64,000 nt of DNA from Arcanobacterium_A hippocoleae_A. GTDB taxonomy: Bacteria > Actinomycetota > Actinomycetes > Actinomycetales > Actinomycetaceae. Made by a program: the position numbers and the translations under genes. Where the stretch lies: NCBI GenBank assembly GCA_040360365.1, contig CP136412.1; one strand, given 5' to 3'. The number at the start of each line of letters is the position of its first letter. Position 1 is the first letter of the stretch. The notes beneath the pieces are model-generated. The model ran no database searches. It saw only the letters and a list, made by a program, of their open reading frames with translations, and was not told the DNA's origin. Shown here one piece after another: positions 30,301-42,237 of this stretch.

Positions 30301-30415
30301 GTCCACAGCACAGAAAAGTGTGCGTTATTTCCACAGCCAACAGCTAAGAAAACTTTCAATTTTGCAAATTCGTGAAGACTTTAGTTCGGAAACAAATCAT
30401 CCGAAGGAGAACAAC

Positions 30416-32762
30416 GTGATTTCAAAAACCAAAAAGTTAATCATTGTCTGGCTTGCACTCGCCCTGACAAGTCTCGGCGTGAATGCGCCGGCGTTCGGGG
30501 CAGAACCCGCCTATAAAATATCAAACGAACATGACGGGAAACAGCTCGGATATCTAATTGAACGCACACCAAGCGGCAAGTATTCAACCTTTCTTGGCCG
30601 CCGTCCGGAAATGCTTAGTTCCCAAGGTCTCCCCACCTGGTGTGTGAATATCACTCAGCCCGATCCGAAAAGCGATGAGGTAACCACAGTCGCCGCACTT
30701 ACGAAACCCACAATAAATGCACCCGAAACACTGCAGGTTACTACCGCACAAATGGCATATTTACTTGGAAAATATCAAGAGTCAAACGATCCGAAAATAT
30801 TAGCCGGAATTTCATATCTAATCCACTTGAACTTCGAAAACGAACCTGCGGCAGGAAGTGCCCGCACTTTCTATCCAAACACATCCGCACAGGCAAATAT
30901 CACGCACTTACGGGAAGCAGTACTGAAATATGCACCATTTATTGAAGAAATTGCACTGCAATATGTGCAAGAAGCAGCTGCTTCCGCTGCCGTCGGATAT
31001 CAAAAAGGAGCAGTTACCGGAGCAGGTGAGCGGGAAGGGATTGTACATTCCTTAGGAGTAACCAACCAGGAAGGAAACTACCTGGCGGATAAAAATATTA
31101 CCGTCACTTTAGAAGGGCCTGCCGTCTTTCAAAAACAGGCACAAATACTTGGAGCGGGAAAACTGCAGCCGAACCTCTCTCTTTAATTTGGGAAGCCACC
31201 GGAAACGGTCAGGTAAAAGTAACTTCACGAATCTCTGCAGCACGTACCACACTCACGCTTTTACAAACCGACGGCACTTCGCAAAACACGGTTACAATCG
31301 GAAACCGCCCAACAGTAGATTTGACTGAGGTCGTCACTTCCGGGATAACTTGGGAAGTAATTTCCGATTTCCAACCGATTGGAGTTTCGCGAGTTGCAAA
31401 AATTACGGAATCTGGAAAATTTACCGACACTTTCAAAGCTGCCGCAGACCCAAACTACGGCAATGGAAAATGGATTTCGCTTTCCACACGGATGGCAGCC
31501 AAATATAATACAGCTCCCGGCCCGATTCCAGTTGTTTACCGCGCAACAGCATACTATGCGGGAGACGAACCAGCGAAACAAAATCAAGATCTACCGGAAA
31601 ATGCCGAAATACTTGGCAGCGTGCAGGTTACTGCGAACGGACAGAGCGAGATTAGTGCAAGTTTCACTGCGATGAAACCCGGATTCGTTACGGTAGTTTG
31701 GGAAGTTAAGAAATCAGAGCAAGGAGCGCTTGCCGAACTAATTCACGCCGACTGGCACGACGATTACGGAATTCCTGCAGAAACTATTTCCTATCGGCAT
31801 CAGCTTGAAATCGATACTGCACTGAGTATCCGCACTACAAAATCCGGCACATATCTCGTAGATGACGTGTTCGTTAAAGGACTGCCCGAAAATCACAGCG
31901 ATTTTTCCGGCGACGGGCGTTTTGCCGCGGATTTACCGGAAATTGAGCAAAAATTGCTTTTCTTCCCGCAAGGTTTACCAGTAACCGATAACAATATTTC
32001 AAAAGCCGAAACTATCGGCAGCGGGACGAAAATTCCAGCCCGCAACGGATTCTATCCGAGCGTCGGCACTACCGATTTTCAGCTAAAACAAAACGCCGAC
32101 GGAACGCTCATCCCCGGCACTTACGTGTTCGTAACCTCTTTTATCGGAGATAATCGGGCAGCACCCTTTACCACATCCGTAACAGACCCGAATGAACAGT
32201 ACGTTGCCGCAAACACTCCAAGCTTGCACACAACACTCACTTTTCACGGGAAAAACTTGTTCCAGCTGCTGGAATCCAAAAGCTAACCGATCATGTTTGT
32301 TACACCAATCTCGAAATCGGCAGCCAATACGAACTGCACGGAAGCTTAATGACTTTGCCTGCCGGAAAACCGCTGTTTGATATTAACGAAAAACCAATTG
32401 TCAGCAAAAAGACTTTCATCCCGCGGGAAGCGAATGGCTGCGAAGATATGGAATTTGAAGTTGACACTGCGCTTTATGCCGGTACCCGCACAGTCGCATT
32501 TGAAAAACTGCTGCAAAACGGAACAGAAATTACGGCGCATGAAGATTTAACAGACAAAAACCAGACCGTCGAATTTGCTCCAAAACCAAAAACCCCTCCC
32601 GCTCCAAAACCTAATCCGCCAAGCACACCGCCACCGCCTAACCCGCCAAGCGAACTGCCAAAAACCGGAGCAGAGAGTTTGGAATTCCTGATAATATTTG
32701 CAATCGCCGCAATTGGCGGCGGCGGTGCGTTAATCTGGATTCGCCGGAATCGAAAAGAGTGA
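30416..32762 (+). CDS. VaFE-repeat LPXTG surface protein, two frameshifts
   Basis: ~782-residue cell-wall protein. It starts at GTG 30416 after AAGGAG and has a signal peptide ending near APAFGAE. A ~250-residue N-terminal region with WCVN may be a thioester-type adhesin (inferred). Middle beta-sandwich domains follow, then one VaFE repeat (NLEIGSQYELHG to RTVAFEKLL, DLTDKNQTVEF), a Pro-rich wall spacer, LPKTG, a membrane helix and an RRNRKE tail. Two A-run losses, near 31160 (AGKTAAEPLSLIWEA) and 32253 (GKKLVPAAGIQKLTD), break it. VaFE repeats typically form isopeptide-stabilised stalks of pilins and adhesins. No sortase gene is in the window. Confidence 0.87.
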
Positions 32763-32858
32763 CCCGGCACTCTTCAAATCTTAATTTTGCCCGCATTTAT
32801 CAGGAAACAACACAATACGCATTTCACACCGACGGGCTGAAACTCTGCGCAGCTAAAC

Positions 32859-33415
32859 TCAGCTGTAGATTTTCAGCTCGCCGGTGTGCAAATCAATAAT
32901 TCGCTGATTAGTTGATCCGCGGAAAGGCAGATCCCGCACAAAAAGCTTTTGCACAAACGGACCATCTACCAGCACATCGCAGAGCTGTAACAATTCCGCT
33001 TTATCAGGATCCGCCCGCAGCTGTGAAAGCGTATATCCCGACCACGCCCAAACGTTTTTCCTTTCCCCAAAACGTTCCCGAACCTTCTTCACAAGCGGAA
33101 TAAGAATATTCGTATTTAGGAAAGGTTCCCCGCCAAGCAAAGAAATCCCGGCCACATACGGCTGCGCCAAATCTGTGAGAATCTGCGCCTCAAGCTCTTT
33201 AGTGTACGGCTTTCCGTAACGGAAACTTTGCGCTGCTTTGTTATAACAGCCCGGGCATTTGAACGGGCAGCCAGATACATATAAAGAACAGCGCACACCC
33301 TCACCGTCGACAAAATTAAACGGCTTGTAGTCGGCGATATATCCAGCAGAAAGCGCACTCGCCTGCCATTCCCCTGAGCAGGCTGACGCACTCCGTTCAC
33401 ATCTAATTCAGCCAT
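32859..33415 (-). CDS. nrdG: Anaerobic ribonucleotide reductase activating protein, frameshifted
   Basis: Radical SAM enzyme that installs the glycyl radical on NrdD. The cluster motif GCPFKCPGC (C-x3-C-x2-C) and SLLGGEPFLN (the SAM-binding GGEP) are present; ~186 residues. A missing G near 33378 splits the N-terminus: restored, it reads QGEWQASALSAGYIADYKPFNFVDGEG. It lies 67 bp downstream of nrdD in the same direction, an operon. Confidence 0.92.
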
Positions 33416-33482
33416 CTCTGCGGCACCGTCTTAATCCAAATTCCGAATCACAATTGGCATAGTCCTTTTCCAAGGCCGCAAT

Positions 33483-35639
33483 TTACTCAAGCGGATCCAG
33501 ATGTTTTACCCGACTGGAAATTTCTGCATGCCGCCCATGAACCATTGGACGCTTCTGCGGATTTCCAAGATACCCGCAAGTCCGCTTCACTACATCGCAA
33601 GTAGCCGGATCTTCATTGCCGCAATCCGGGCAAATAAATCCCTCAGCCGTCGGAGCAAACTCACCGTCGAATCCGCACTTATAACAGTGGTCAATCGGCG
33701 TATTTGTTCCAAGATAAGCAACCTTATCGTAAGCATAATCCCACACAGCTTCGAGAGCTGCACGATTATGCGTAAGCTTCGGATACTCGCAATAATGAAT
33801 AAAACCGCCTTTTGTATACTGCGCATAAGGTGCTTCAAAATCGATTTTTTCGAAAGGCGTAATCTTCTTCCGGATATCGTAGTGGAACGAATTGGTGTAA
33901 TAATCTTTATCCGTCACGTCCGCAATCATCCCAAATTTTGCCTGGTCAAGCCGGCAAAAACGATCAGTTAAAGATTCGCTCGGCGTGGAGTAAATCGAAA
34001 ACCAGTACGGATACTCTTCTTTCCACGTATTTGCATACGCATTCAGTTTCCGCACAATATCAAAGGTAAACTCTTTCGCTTCCGGATTCGTCTCCCAATC
34101 CGGACCGTAAAAACACACAGCTGCTTCATACAATCCAAGATATCCGATTGAAACTGTAGAACGATGCCGCCGGAAAAACTGTGTCACTTCAGTATCGCCG
34201 TCTTCTGCACGCATCCCGAATGCGCCGTATTTATAAAGGATCGGCGCGTTTTCCGGTGTCGCATCTTCACAACGCTTAATTCGGAAAAGCAGCGCTTCTT
34301 TCACAATCTGCATTCGTTCCGCAAAAATCTTCCAGAACTTTTCCTTTTCCCCGTGCGCTTCAATCGCAATCCGCGGAATGTTTAAAGTAACCACACCAAG
34401 ATTATTCCGCCCGGCATTTACGGCTTCCCCGGTTTGCGGATCAACCCACTTCGGCAAGAAAGAACGGCAGCCCATCGGAGCCTTATAATCCCCCTCGAGT
34501 TCTACAAGACGCTTATATGAGAGCACATCCGGATACATCCGCTTTGTAGAACATTCAAGAGCAAGCTGTTTAAGATCATAATTCGGATCTTCCGGACGCA
34601 AATTCACGCCTTCACGCAGCCCGAAAACAAGCTTTGGGAAAATTGCTGTGTGCCGGTCCTTCCCGATCCCGCGAATCCGTACCCGTAAAATTGCCGCTTG
34701 AATTTCACGTTCAAACTCTGAAGTACCAAGACCGAAACCGAGCGTCACGAACGGAGTCTGCCCATTAGAGGAATAAAGCGTGTTAATTTCATATTCAAGC
34801 GACTGCATCGCGTCGTAAATATCTTTCCGCGTTTTTTCCCAACAGTAATCTTCCCGCAATTCAGGTGCGACCCACTGCTGCGCGTCCCGCAGATGTTTTG
34901 CATAATTCAGCTCGGCATACGGAGCAAGCACTTCATCTGTTCGATCCACCGAGCAGCCGCCGTATTGCGACGAAGCTACATTTGCAATAATCTGCGCAAT
35001 TTGCGCCGTCGCTGTATTAATTGACTTTGGTGATTCAACGCGGGCATTCCCAATCTGGAACCCGTCTTTCAGCATTCCGGCAACATCGATCAGGCAGCAA
35101 TTCGTCATTGCCTGGAACGGGCTATAGTCAAGATCATGGAAATGAATCTCACCTTTGATATGCGCATTTGCCACAGACCGCGGAAGCATTGAACGTAAAG
35201 CATACGCTTTCGCGACGGAACCCGCTGTGAGGTCCCGCTGGGTATTAAAGACCTTTGAATCCTTGTTCGCATTTTCATTCACAACAGTTTTGTCACGCTG
35301 CAGCAATCGCCCGACCGAATAGGTCACATCCATCGCCTGCTCGCGCAGCAAATCACGTTCATGGCGGTATTCAATATATGAGCGGGCAACGTTCGGATAC
35401 CGGGAAGCCATCAGATAGTTTTCGATTTCGGTTTCAATTTCCGGAATCGAAAGATTGCGCTCTGGGAGCCGGTCAATTACCGCATGCACCGCCGCCATTA
35501 CAAAGCGATGGTCTTCAATCCCGTTTGAATTTAGCGCAAGGTAGATTGCGCGATAGATTTTCGACGGATCAAAATGGACTTTTCGGCCATCCCGCTTCTC
35601 AACAAAAATCTCCGCTGCAGCCACATTATCCAACAACAT
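33483..35639 (-). CDS. nrdD: Anaerobic ribonucleoside-triphosphate reductase
   Basis: Class III reductase of 718 residues, making dNTPs without oxygen. An N-terminal ATP-cone (VEKRDGRKVHFDPSKIYRAI) is the allosteric site. The C-terminal zinc site CYKCGFDGEF and CPDCGNE is followed by the glycyl-radical motif RTCGYLG. ATG 35639 is preceded by AAAGGGGGC. The frame is fully intact, in contrast to many neighbours. It works with NrdG downstream. Confidence 0.96.
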   Translation of the reverse strand: MLLDNVAAAEIFVEKRDGRKVHFDPSKIYRAIYLALNSNGIEDHRFVMAAVHAVIDRLPERNLSIPEIETEIENYLMASRYPNVARSYIEYRHERDLLREQAMDVTYSVGRLLQRDKTVVNENANKDSKVFNTQRDLTAGSVAKAYALRSMLPRSVANAHIKGEIHFHDLDYSPFQAMTNCCLIDVAGMLKDGFQIGNARVESPKSINTATAQIAQIIANVASSQYGGCSVDRTDEVLAPYAELNYAKHLRDAQQWVAPELREDYCWEKTRKDIYDAMQSLEYEINTLYSSNGQTPFVTLGFGLGTSEFEREIQAAILRVRIRGIGKDRHTAIFPKLVFGLREGVNLRPEDPNYDLKQLALECSTKRMYPDVLSYKRLVELEGDYKAPMGCRSFLPKWVDPQTGEAVNAGRNNLGVVTLNIPRIAIEAHGEKEKFWKIFAERMQIVKEALLFRIKRCEDATPENAPILYKYGAFGMRAEDGDTEVTQFFRRHRSTVSIGYLGLYEAAVCFYGPDWETNPEAKEFTFDIVRKLNAYANTWKEEYPYWFSIYSTPSESLTDRFCRLDQAKFGMIADVTDKDYYTNSFHYDIRKKITPFEKIDFEAPYAQYTKGGFIHYCEYPKLTHNRAALEAVWDYAYDKVAYLGTNTPIDHCYKCGFDGEFAPTAEGFICPDCGNEDPATCDVVKRTCGYLGNPQKRPMVHGRHAEISSRVKHLDPLE

Positions 35640-36049
35640 CTTGTGCCCCCTTTTATTTTCCCAACTAGATATAGAGTTTAGAAGAAAACGACGGCTAATT
35701 TCCAGCCGCTGTCCGCGTGTCTTAAAAATACTGATTTAATTCCAGTTTTCCGCACATCGCCTTTCAAGACTTTCCCCGAGATTCGAAAGATAACCAGACA
35801 TCCCGGAAAGAAAGTTAACCCGAACACAGCGCCGAAACTTTCATCACAATCTAATCCGCGAATTCTTTTGCAAGCCCCGCCGGATTCGAAAAATACTGAA
35901 GAATGCCGCAGAAGCATTAAAATATCAAGCAGAGCCGGCTGATACGGAAATATTGCAAATTCGATATTGCAGCGCCGCAGCACTGCAGCCATTACAGCCG
36001 CTGCAAAAATCACAGCTTTGCAAAATAATTTGATTTGGAGATTAATTTA
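35640..36049. other. Divergent nrdD-hrpA intergenic region
   Basis: About 410 bp with the nrdD promoter to the left and the hrpA promoter to the right. A leftward open frame (35678-36013) is in the nrdD direction but has no recognised domain or RBS and is not called. A palindromic candidate NrdR site lies at 35663-35678. Confidence 0.5.
35663..35678. promoter_or_regulatory. Candidate NrdR box before nrdD
   Basis: AACTAGATATAGAGTT, an imperfect 16-bp palindrome resembling the NrdR-box pattern (ACAC-n8-TGTG with an AT-rich core), 24 bp upstream of the nrdD ATG. Weak on its own; it is supported by a paired candidate before nrdH. Confidence 0.35.
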
Positions 36050-39000
36050 GTGCCGAAAAGCAACGGGAACGAGCAGCATACACACGATACGGTTCAGCAG
36101 CAGAAACAGCAGAAGCAGCAAAAACTCGGCAAAAGAACATCTTCCGCGCCGAAAAGAATCAGCAGCAAAATCACCGGAAAAATCAGCAGAAATTGCGGAA
36201 AAATCCGCGGAATCGCAGCAGTTTTCAACCCTTTAACACAGCCGAATTAGCTGCCCGCAAAGCGAGTGTGCCGCAGCTGAATTACCCGTCGGAACTGCCG
36301 GTGAGTGCGCAGCGCGAAAATATTGCGAAAGCAATTTCGGAAAATCAGGTAGTAATCGTCGCCGGGGAAACCGGATCGGGAAAACCACCCAACTGCCGAA
36401 AATCTGTCTTGAAATTGGGCGCGGGATTAACGGGATGATTGGGCACACACAGCCGCGGCGAATTGCTGCCCGCTCAGTTGCCGAGCGGATTTCCGCGGAA
36501 CTCAATATTGATCTTGGGTCTGTAATCGGCTACCAGGTCCGCTTCACTGAAATCGTCTCCCGCAGCACGCTCGTAAAACTTATGACCGACGGAATCCTCC
36601 TCGCCGAAATTCAAGCCGACCCAACCTTAAGTAAATACGACACAATCATAATTGACGAAGCCCACGAGCGTTCACTGAACATTGACTTCCTCCTCGGGTA
36701 TCTTGCACAGCTTCTCCCAAACCGCCCGGATTTGAAGCTGATTATCACCTCTGCAACGATTGATTCACAGCGTTTTGCACAGCACTTCGGGCGTTATACC
36801 GCAGTTGCGGAAACTTCCCCGCAGCACAGCGGCGCAAATAACGCACCTGCAAAACTTCCGAATCCGCCGGCGGAAAAATCGAAAAATCCGCAAATTATGC
36901 ACCAGCCCGCACCGATAATCGAAGTGAGCGGGCGTACTTTCCCGTTGAGATTCGTTACCGTCCATTAGACGGCAGCTATCAGCAAGCTTCTGCCTACAGC
37001 AGCGACAGCAATAACGACGGCGATAACGAAAATTATCTCGATTCAGATCCGCAAGACCAAATTTCCGGGATTCTCAATGCTGCCAGCGAGCTAATGAACG
37101 AAGGCGCAGGCGATATCCTCGTCTTCCTCTCCGGAGAAGGCGAAATCCGCGAAACACAAAAAGCATTCCAAGACGAACTCGGTGCGCGCTATATTGAACC
37201 CGGCGGTTCAGCAAAATTCCCAATGCCGTCGAAGTGCTTCCGCTCTTTTCGCGGCTTTCCGCCGGTGAACAGCACCGCATTTTTGAGCGCCGCAGCCATC
37301 GGCGGATTATCCTTGCCACCAATATTGCCGAAACTTCACTTACCGTACCGGGAATTCGTTACGTAATCGACCCTGGAACTGCCCGCATTTCACGCTATTC
37401 GAACAAAACAAAAGTACAGCGCCTGCCAATTGAGCCAATTTCGCAAGCCTCAGCAAATCAGCGTTCCGGCAGATGCGGCCGCGTTGCTGAGGGGATTGCA
37501 ATTCGGCTCTATTCCGAAGACGACTTCACTTCCCGCCCGGAATTTACCGAACCGGAAATTCAGCGGACCTCACTGGCGGCAGTTATTCTGCAAATGGCAG
37601 CGTTAAATCTTGGTGAAATAGCAGATTTTCCATTCATCGATCCGCCGGAAATGCGTGCCGTGCGCGCAGGCACCCAGCTCCTTGAAGAAATCGGCGCACT
37701 CGAAATCGGGATCCGCAAACCCCGTCTCACAAGCATCGGCAAAAACTTGCCCGCCTTCCAATCGATCCTCGCCTTGGGAGAATGCTGATTGCAGCGAACG
37801 AGACCGGCTGCGCGGCAGAAGTACTTGTGCTGGTTGCCGCAATGAGCGTGCAGGATGTGCGCGAGCGCCCAATCGAATTTAAGGCACAGGCAGATCAGCT
37901 TCATGCCCGATTCACTGACCCGACTTCCGATTTTCTTAGCTACCTGCATCTTTGGCGTTATTTACGCACCCAGCAGCGTGAACTTTCCGGATCGGCTTTC
38001 CGGAAAATGTGCCGTGCCGAATACCTCCACTGGCTGCGTTTTCGGGAATGGGAAGATGTGGTTGCGCAGCTGCGCCAGCTGGCACGGCCGCTTGGGATTA
38101 CTTTGAAACCAATCGCAATCCCCGAACAGGAGCAGCTGCGTGAAGCTGCGCACGCACTCACAGCTGAAGCAAAAGACACCTCACAGAACCGCGACGTGAT
38201 TGCAGCAGTAAAAACACTCGGAAATTCAGCTGACGTCCCCGCAGCTGACGCAATCCACCAATCACTCCTCGTCGGAATGCTTTCCAATCTTGGAAATTGG
38301 GATGAACGCAAACGCGATTATGCCGGGGCGCGCGGTACACATTTTGTAATTTGGCCTGGATCCGGGCTGTATAGACGCACTCCGGCCTGGGTGATGGCAG
38401 CTGAACTTGTGGAAACTTCCCGGCTTTTCGCCCGTACTGCTGCGCGGATCGATTCAGATTGGATTGAGCAGGCGGCAGCGCACTTGCTGAAACACCAATT
38501 TTCTGAACCGTATTGGTCTGCCCGCAATGGCGCAGCGATGGCGCATGAGAAAGTCACGCTATACGGCATGACGGTAATTGCAGACCGCCCAGTGCTGCTT
38601 TCGAAAGTCGGCACGCCTGATGCACAGCAGCTTGCGCGCGAACTGTTTATCCGCCACGGATTAGTGGAAAATCAGTGGCGGGCGCACCACAAGTTTATTC
38701 AGCATAATAAACGTGAACTCGCTGCAGCGAGAGAAGTGGAAACCCGGCTGCGGCAATACGGCCTAGTTGCAGACGAAAATGCACAATTCACTTTTTTGCC
38801 GAGCGTTTACCGGAAAATATCGTCTCCGGCCGGCATTTTGATTCGTGGTGGAAAAAGAGCAGCACAGCCGTCCTGAACTGCTGAATTTCACACAAGATTT
38901 CCTACTCGGTACCGCGAATTATCACGAAGCTGATTTCCCGCAAACTTGGGTGCAAGGCGAAATTGAACTTCCGATCGTTTACGGATTCCAGCCAGGCGCC

Positions 39001-40613
39001 CACGCCGACGGAATCACGATTGAAGTACCGATCACGCTTTTACCGCAACTGCGCGATGAAGGTTTCGACTGGCTCGTGCCGGGAATGCTGCCCGAACTGG
39101 TGCAGGCAGTAATCCGGGCATTACCGAAACCGATTCGGCGGCATCTGGTACCGGCACCAGATGCGGCACGCGAGATTTTAGCGTTATTGCCTTCATGGCA
39201 AGAGGCTACACAAAATCCTGGCGGAACTTCCGGCACGGATTCAGATTCGCAGTTAAACTCCGGCAGCGATTGCGTAAATGGAATCCTAAGCTTCGAAAAA
39301 GCTTTCACTTCCGCCGTCCGAAAGTTAAAAAATATTGATATTCCGCAAGAAGTGTGGGAAAAGTGATCCTCCCGCCGCATTTGGAAATCACGTTTATCGT
39401 TCGTTCCGAACGCGGAGCAGTACTCGACGAGGGAACATCATTATCGAAACTGCAGCGTGATCTTGCACCGCAAACACGCAAGGCCGTCGAAAAAGTGATG
39501 CAAGGAGCTATCGCAGAAGCACTCGAAGCTGCGCGGGTGAAGATTCTCGCCGATAATGCCGCCGCTGCAGCAAAACTGCATGCCGCCAAAACGCAAGCAG
39601 CCTTTGAAACAGAAAAATCCGCACTGCTCACGGCGAATCTTTCAGCTAATATTTCCGCAGATTTCACGGCAGATCTCGGTCATCTTACAACCTGGCCGAA
39701 ACTCGCCGCCGGTACGCTTCCAGAACTGATTGAAACTCCTGGCCCAAACGGAGCTATTGTGCGCGGATATCCGGCACTCGTCGAGATAACAGGCGAAACG
39801 CGAAATTCGCCGCAAACGGCGCTGCCGGTAGCTTTGCAGGTGCTCGCCGACCCGGCTTTGCAAGTGCGCGATCATCAGCAGGGCGTGATTCGGCTTCTTA
39901 CTACTGAACTCGCACTCCCGGAAGGAAGAATCGTTTCGCGTTGGAATCATACAGAATCTTTACTGCTGGCAGGTTCGCCATATCCAGATACGAGTGCGCT
40001 TACAGCAGATTTACAGCTCACTGCGGTCCGAAATATCAGCAGAAAGTGGGCAAAAGCAAACAAGTGTCCGCTTGGGCAGCTGCGCACGGAAACTGAATAT
40101 CTCGAACTGCGCAAATATTTGAAAGACCGCATTGAAGATGAAATCTATCGGATTGCCCAAATCTGCGCCCGAATTTTCAGCGTTTGGAGTGAAGTCAGCG
40201 CAGCTGAACGAATGCCGGCAGCAAAATCTGCGGCAATGATTAACACAATCGAAGATGTCCGCAGCCAAGTGCAGACATTAATTTACGACGGTTTCATTTC
40301 GCAAACGCCGGATTCTTCACTCGCGGATTTGATCCGCTATCTTCACGGTATGAAATACCGCATTGAAAAAGCTCCGGAGAATCTTGCAGCGGATGCGGAG
40401 AATGCTGAAACAATTGCTGAGATGGAAGATTTGCTTGCAGCAGAGCACGCCGCTTTCGCACAGGAAAAGTATGATCCGGTCCGTGCAGCTGCGCTTGAGC
40501 AAGTAAAATGGATGATTCAAGAATTGCGCGTCTCGCTCTTTGCGCAGCCGCTCGGCACGAAAATGAAAGTCTCCCGCAGCGCATTACAAAACTCCTCATT
40601 TCATAGCAGGTAA
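36050..40613 (+). CDS. hrpA: ATP-dependent RNA helicase HrpA, about eight frameshifts
   Basis: Nine reading segments rebuild one ~1520-residue DEAH-box helicase. GTG 36050 has TTGGAG nine bases upstream and is followed by a Gln/Lys-rich leader. Motif I is GETGSGKTTQLPK (A missing near 36384), Ia HTQPRRIAARSVA, II IIDEAHERS, III ITSATID; an ATNIAETSLTVPGI segment and motif VI QRSGRCGRV follow. Then come helicase-associated and OB-like domains and the HrpA-specific C-terminus (WMIQELRVSLFAQPLG). Other suspected losses lie near 36170-36200, 36948, 37214, 37748, 38794, 38853 and 39360, nearly all in A or T runs. The family remodels RNA and rescues stalled ribosomes. Confidence 0.92.
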
Positions 40614-40794
40614 TTTCCCAGATGTTTCGCCGTATTTGCTGCGTTTTGTATATCAGGGATTCGTGTTCGCTGCCGCTGCCTCTTGAAAACAGCGTCTTTA
40701 CCCGAAAAAATAAACCAATAAAGATAAACAGATAAAGTAAAAGATTCATCACCCAGAACTAAATTCACAATCAACAACCCAGAACTACTTACTC

Positions 40795-41274
40795 ATGGAT
40801 TTAACAGCTGCAGCCGAGTTGGCTTGGGAATTACTCGCCAAGCATGAATTAAACGATTGGAGTTTCGATTTTGACCGTGCCCGCCGCCGTGCAGGAGCCG
40901 CAAATTTTTCGAAACAGCAGATCACAATCTCCCGCGAACTCACGAAATTTTACTCCGCAGACCAGGTGCGCGACATTATTTTGCACGAAATCGCGCATGC
41001 GCTCGTTGGAGCAAACCACGCACACGATAATGTGTGGCGCGCAAAATGTCTCGAAATAGGGGCAAAACCAGCAGCCCGTCTCCGTGAAGACCCGCGTACC
41101 GCCGCAGCTTCACGCCCAAATCCGCTTTGGATCGGATCCTGCCCGAGCGGCCATACGATTAATCGTTACCGCCGCCCCCGCACCCCGCAATCCTGCGGAC
41201 AATGCGCCCGCACTTTTTCAGCTGAATATTTAATTTCGTGGAGAAATACCCGCACCGGAGAGATAATATCTTAA
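40795..41274 (+). CDS. SprT-like zinc metalloprotease
   Basis: 159 residues with the HExxH zinc site in ILHEIAHALVGANHAHD and a C-terminal four-Cys zinc ribbon (CPSGH and CGQC). SprT/Spartan-like proteins cleave or bind DNA-crosslinked proteins; the function in bacteria is not settled. ATG 40795 lies 180 bp after hrpA. Its stop directly abuts the ATG of the first sugar permease (TAA-ATG), so the genes may be co-transcribed, though no functional link is known. Confidence 0.8.
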   Translation: MDLTAAAELAWELLAKHELNDWSFDFDRARRRAGAANFSKQQITISRELTKFYSADQVRDIILHEIAHALVGANHAHDNVWRAKCLEIGAKPAARLREDPRTAAASRPNPLWIGSCPSGHTINRYRRPRTPQSCGQCARTFSAEYLISWRNTRTGEIIS

Positions 41275-42225
41275 ATGATGACGGCACCAACTTCAATCAA
41301 ACCGCACACCGGGCAGGCGAGCAGCATGCGAACCAACAGTAAACTTCTTTCTGCTGAAGCCCGCAGCGCATATTTAATGCTCACTCCCTCATTCATCGGT
41401 ATCGGCATTTTTCTGCTTGTTCCGCTGTTTGCCGCCGTCGTTCTTTCCTTTACAGACTGGAATCTAATCGCTCCCGCAAAATGGGTGGGAACCGCAAACT
41501 ATCAGCAGCTTGCCGGCGATTTCAGTTTTTGGAATTCACTGCTGGTCACTTTTATCTTTACTGCCCTTGCGCTGCCGGGATCAATAATCATTGGACTCTT
41601 AATTGCACTCGCCCTGAATCAGCGTCTCCCAGGATCGCGTTTTATGCAAATTTGCTTTCTCCTTCCGTGGCTAGCTGCCCCGCTTACACTCGGCATTATC
41701 TGGTCTTGGCTCCTCGCCCCGCGAACCGGACTAATAAATATTTTGCTCGGCACAAACATTGCATGGATCAGTTCAGAAGCGTTTGCCCTTCCAAGCATTG
41801 CTTTTGTCTATATCTGGCAAAATTCCGGCTATATTTCACTCTTTTTCCTTGCCGGACTGCGGGCAATTCCAAAAGAAATTTTTGAAGCAGCCCAGATCGA
41901 CGGAGCCGGCGCTTTCCGGCGCCTAATTTCAATCACCTTGCCGCTGCTGCGCCCAACCACTTTCTTTGTCTGTGTGACTTCGTTTATCTCAGCATTCCAA
42001 GTGTACGACCTGATTTACGGCTTAACCGGCGGAAATCCAGGCTATCCCGGCGGTACCACCGATGTGATTACGGCAAGAATTTACGAAACAGCTTTCACTT
42101 ATCCGCGGATTGGAATGGCGGCAGCAATGGCCGTAGTGCTGACTTTGGCGATTCTTACAGCCGTTTTTCTCCAGCGGCACTATTTTAAACCGCGGATTAC
42201 ATCCGAAATCAGCGGTATGCAATGA
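41275..42225 (+). CDS. Carbohydrate ABC importer permease (MalF/UgpA type)
   Basis: 316 residues, six membrane helices. The EAA loop reads EAAQIDGAGAFRRLISITLPLLRP, the cytoplasmic coupling motif to the ATPase; YLMLTPSFIGIGIFLLVPL is the typical first helix. It forms a heterodimer with the next permease. No ATPase gene is nearby, as usual for CUT1 importers using a shared MsiK-like ATPase. Substrate unknown. Intact. Confidence 0.92.
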   Translation: MMTAPTSIKPHTGQASSMRTNSKLLSAEARSAYLMLTPSFIGIGIFLLVPLFAAVVLSFTDWNLIAPAKWVGTANYQQLAGDFSFWNSLLVTFIFTALALPGSIIIGLLIALALNQRLPGSRFMQICFLLPWLAAPLTLGIIWSWLLAPRTGLINILLGTNIAWISSEAFALPSIAFVYIWQNSGYISLFFLAGLRAIPKEIFEAAQIDGAGAFRRLISITLPLLRPTTFFVCVTSFISAFQVYDLIYGLTGGNPGYPGGTTDVITARIYETAFTYPRIGMAAAMAVVLTLAILTAVFLQRHYFKPRITSEISGMQ

Positions 42226-42237
42226 GCGGAGCGGGGA

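Noticed and set aside
35678..36013. Hypothetical 111-residue protein between nrdD and hrpA
   Set aside because: No RBS, no recognisable domain, and it covers both expected promoters.
37340..37365. Another copy of the TTACGTAA repeat
   Set aside because: It lies in hrpA and encodes the conserved IRYVID residues; no GTGGCAA part or 31-bp neighbours.
36193..40613. hrpA as a genuine multi-fragment pseudogene
   Set aside because: All motifs are intact once single bases are restored and codon patterns show no decay, so sequencing error is the simpler explanation.
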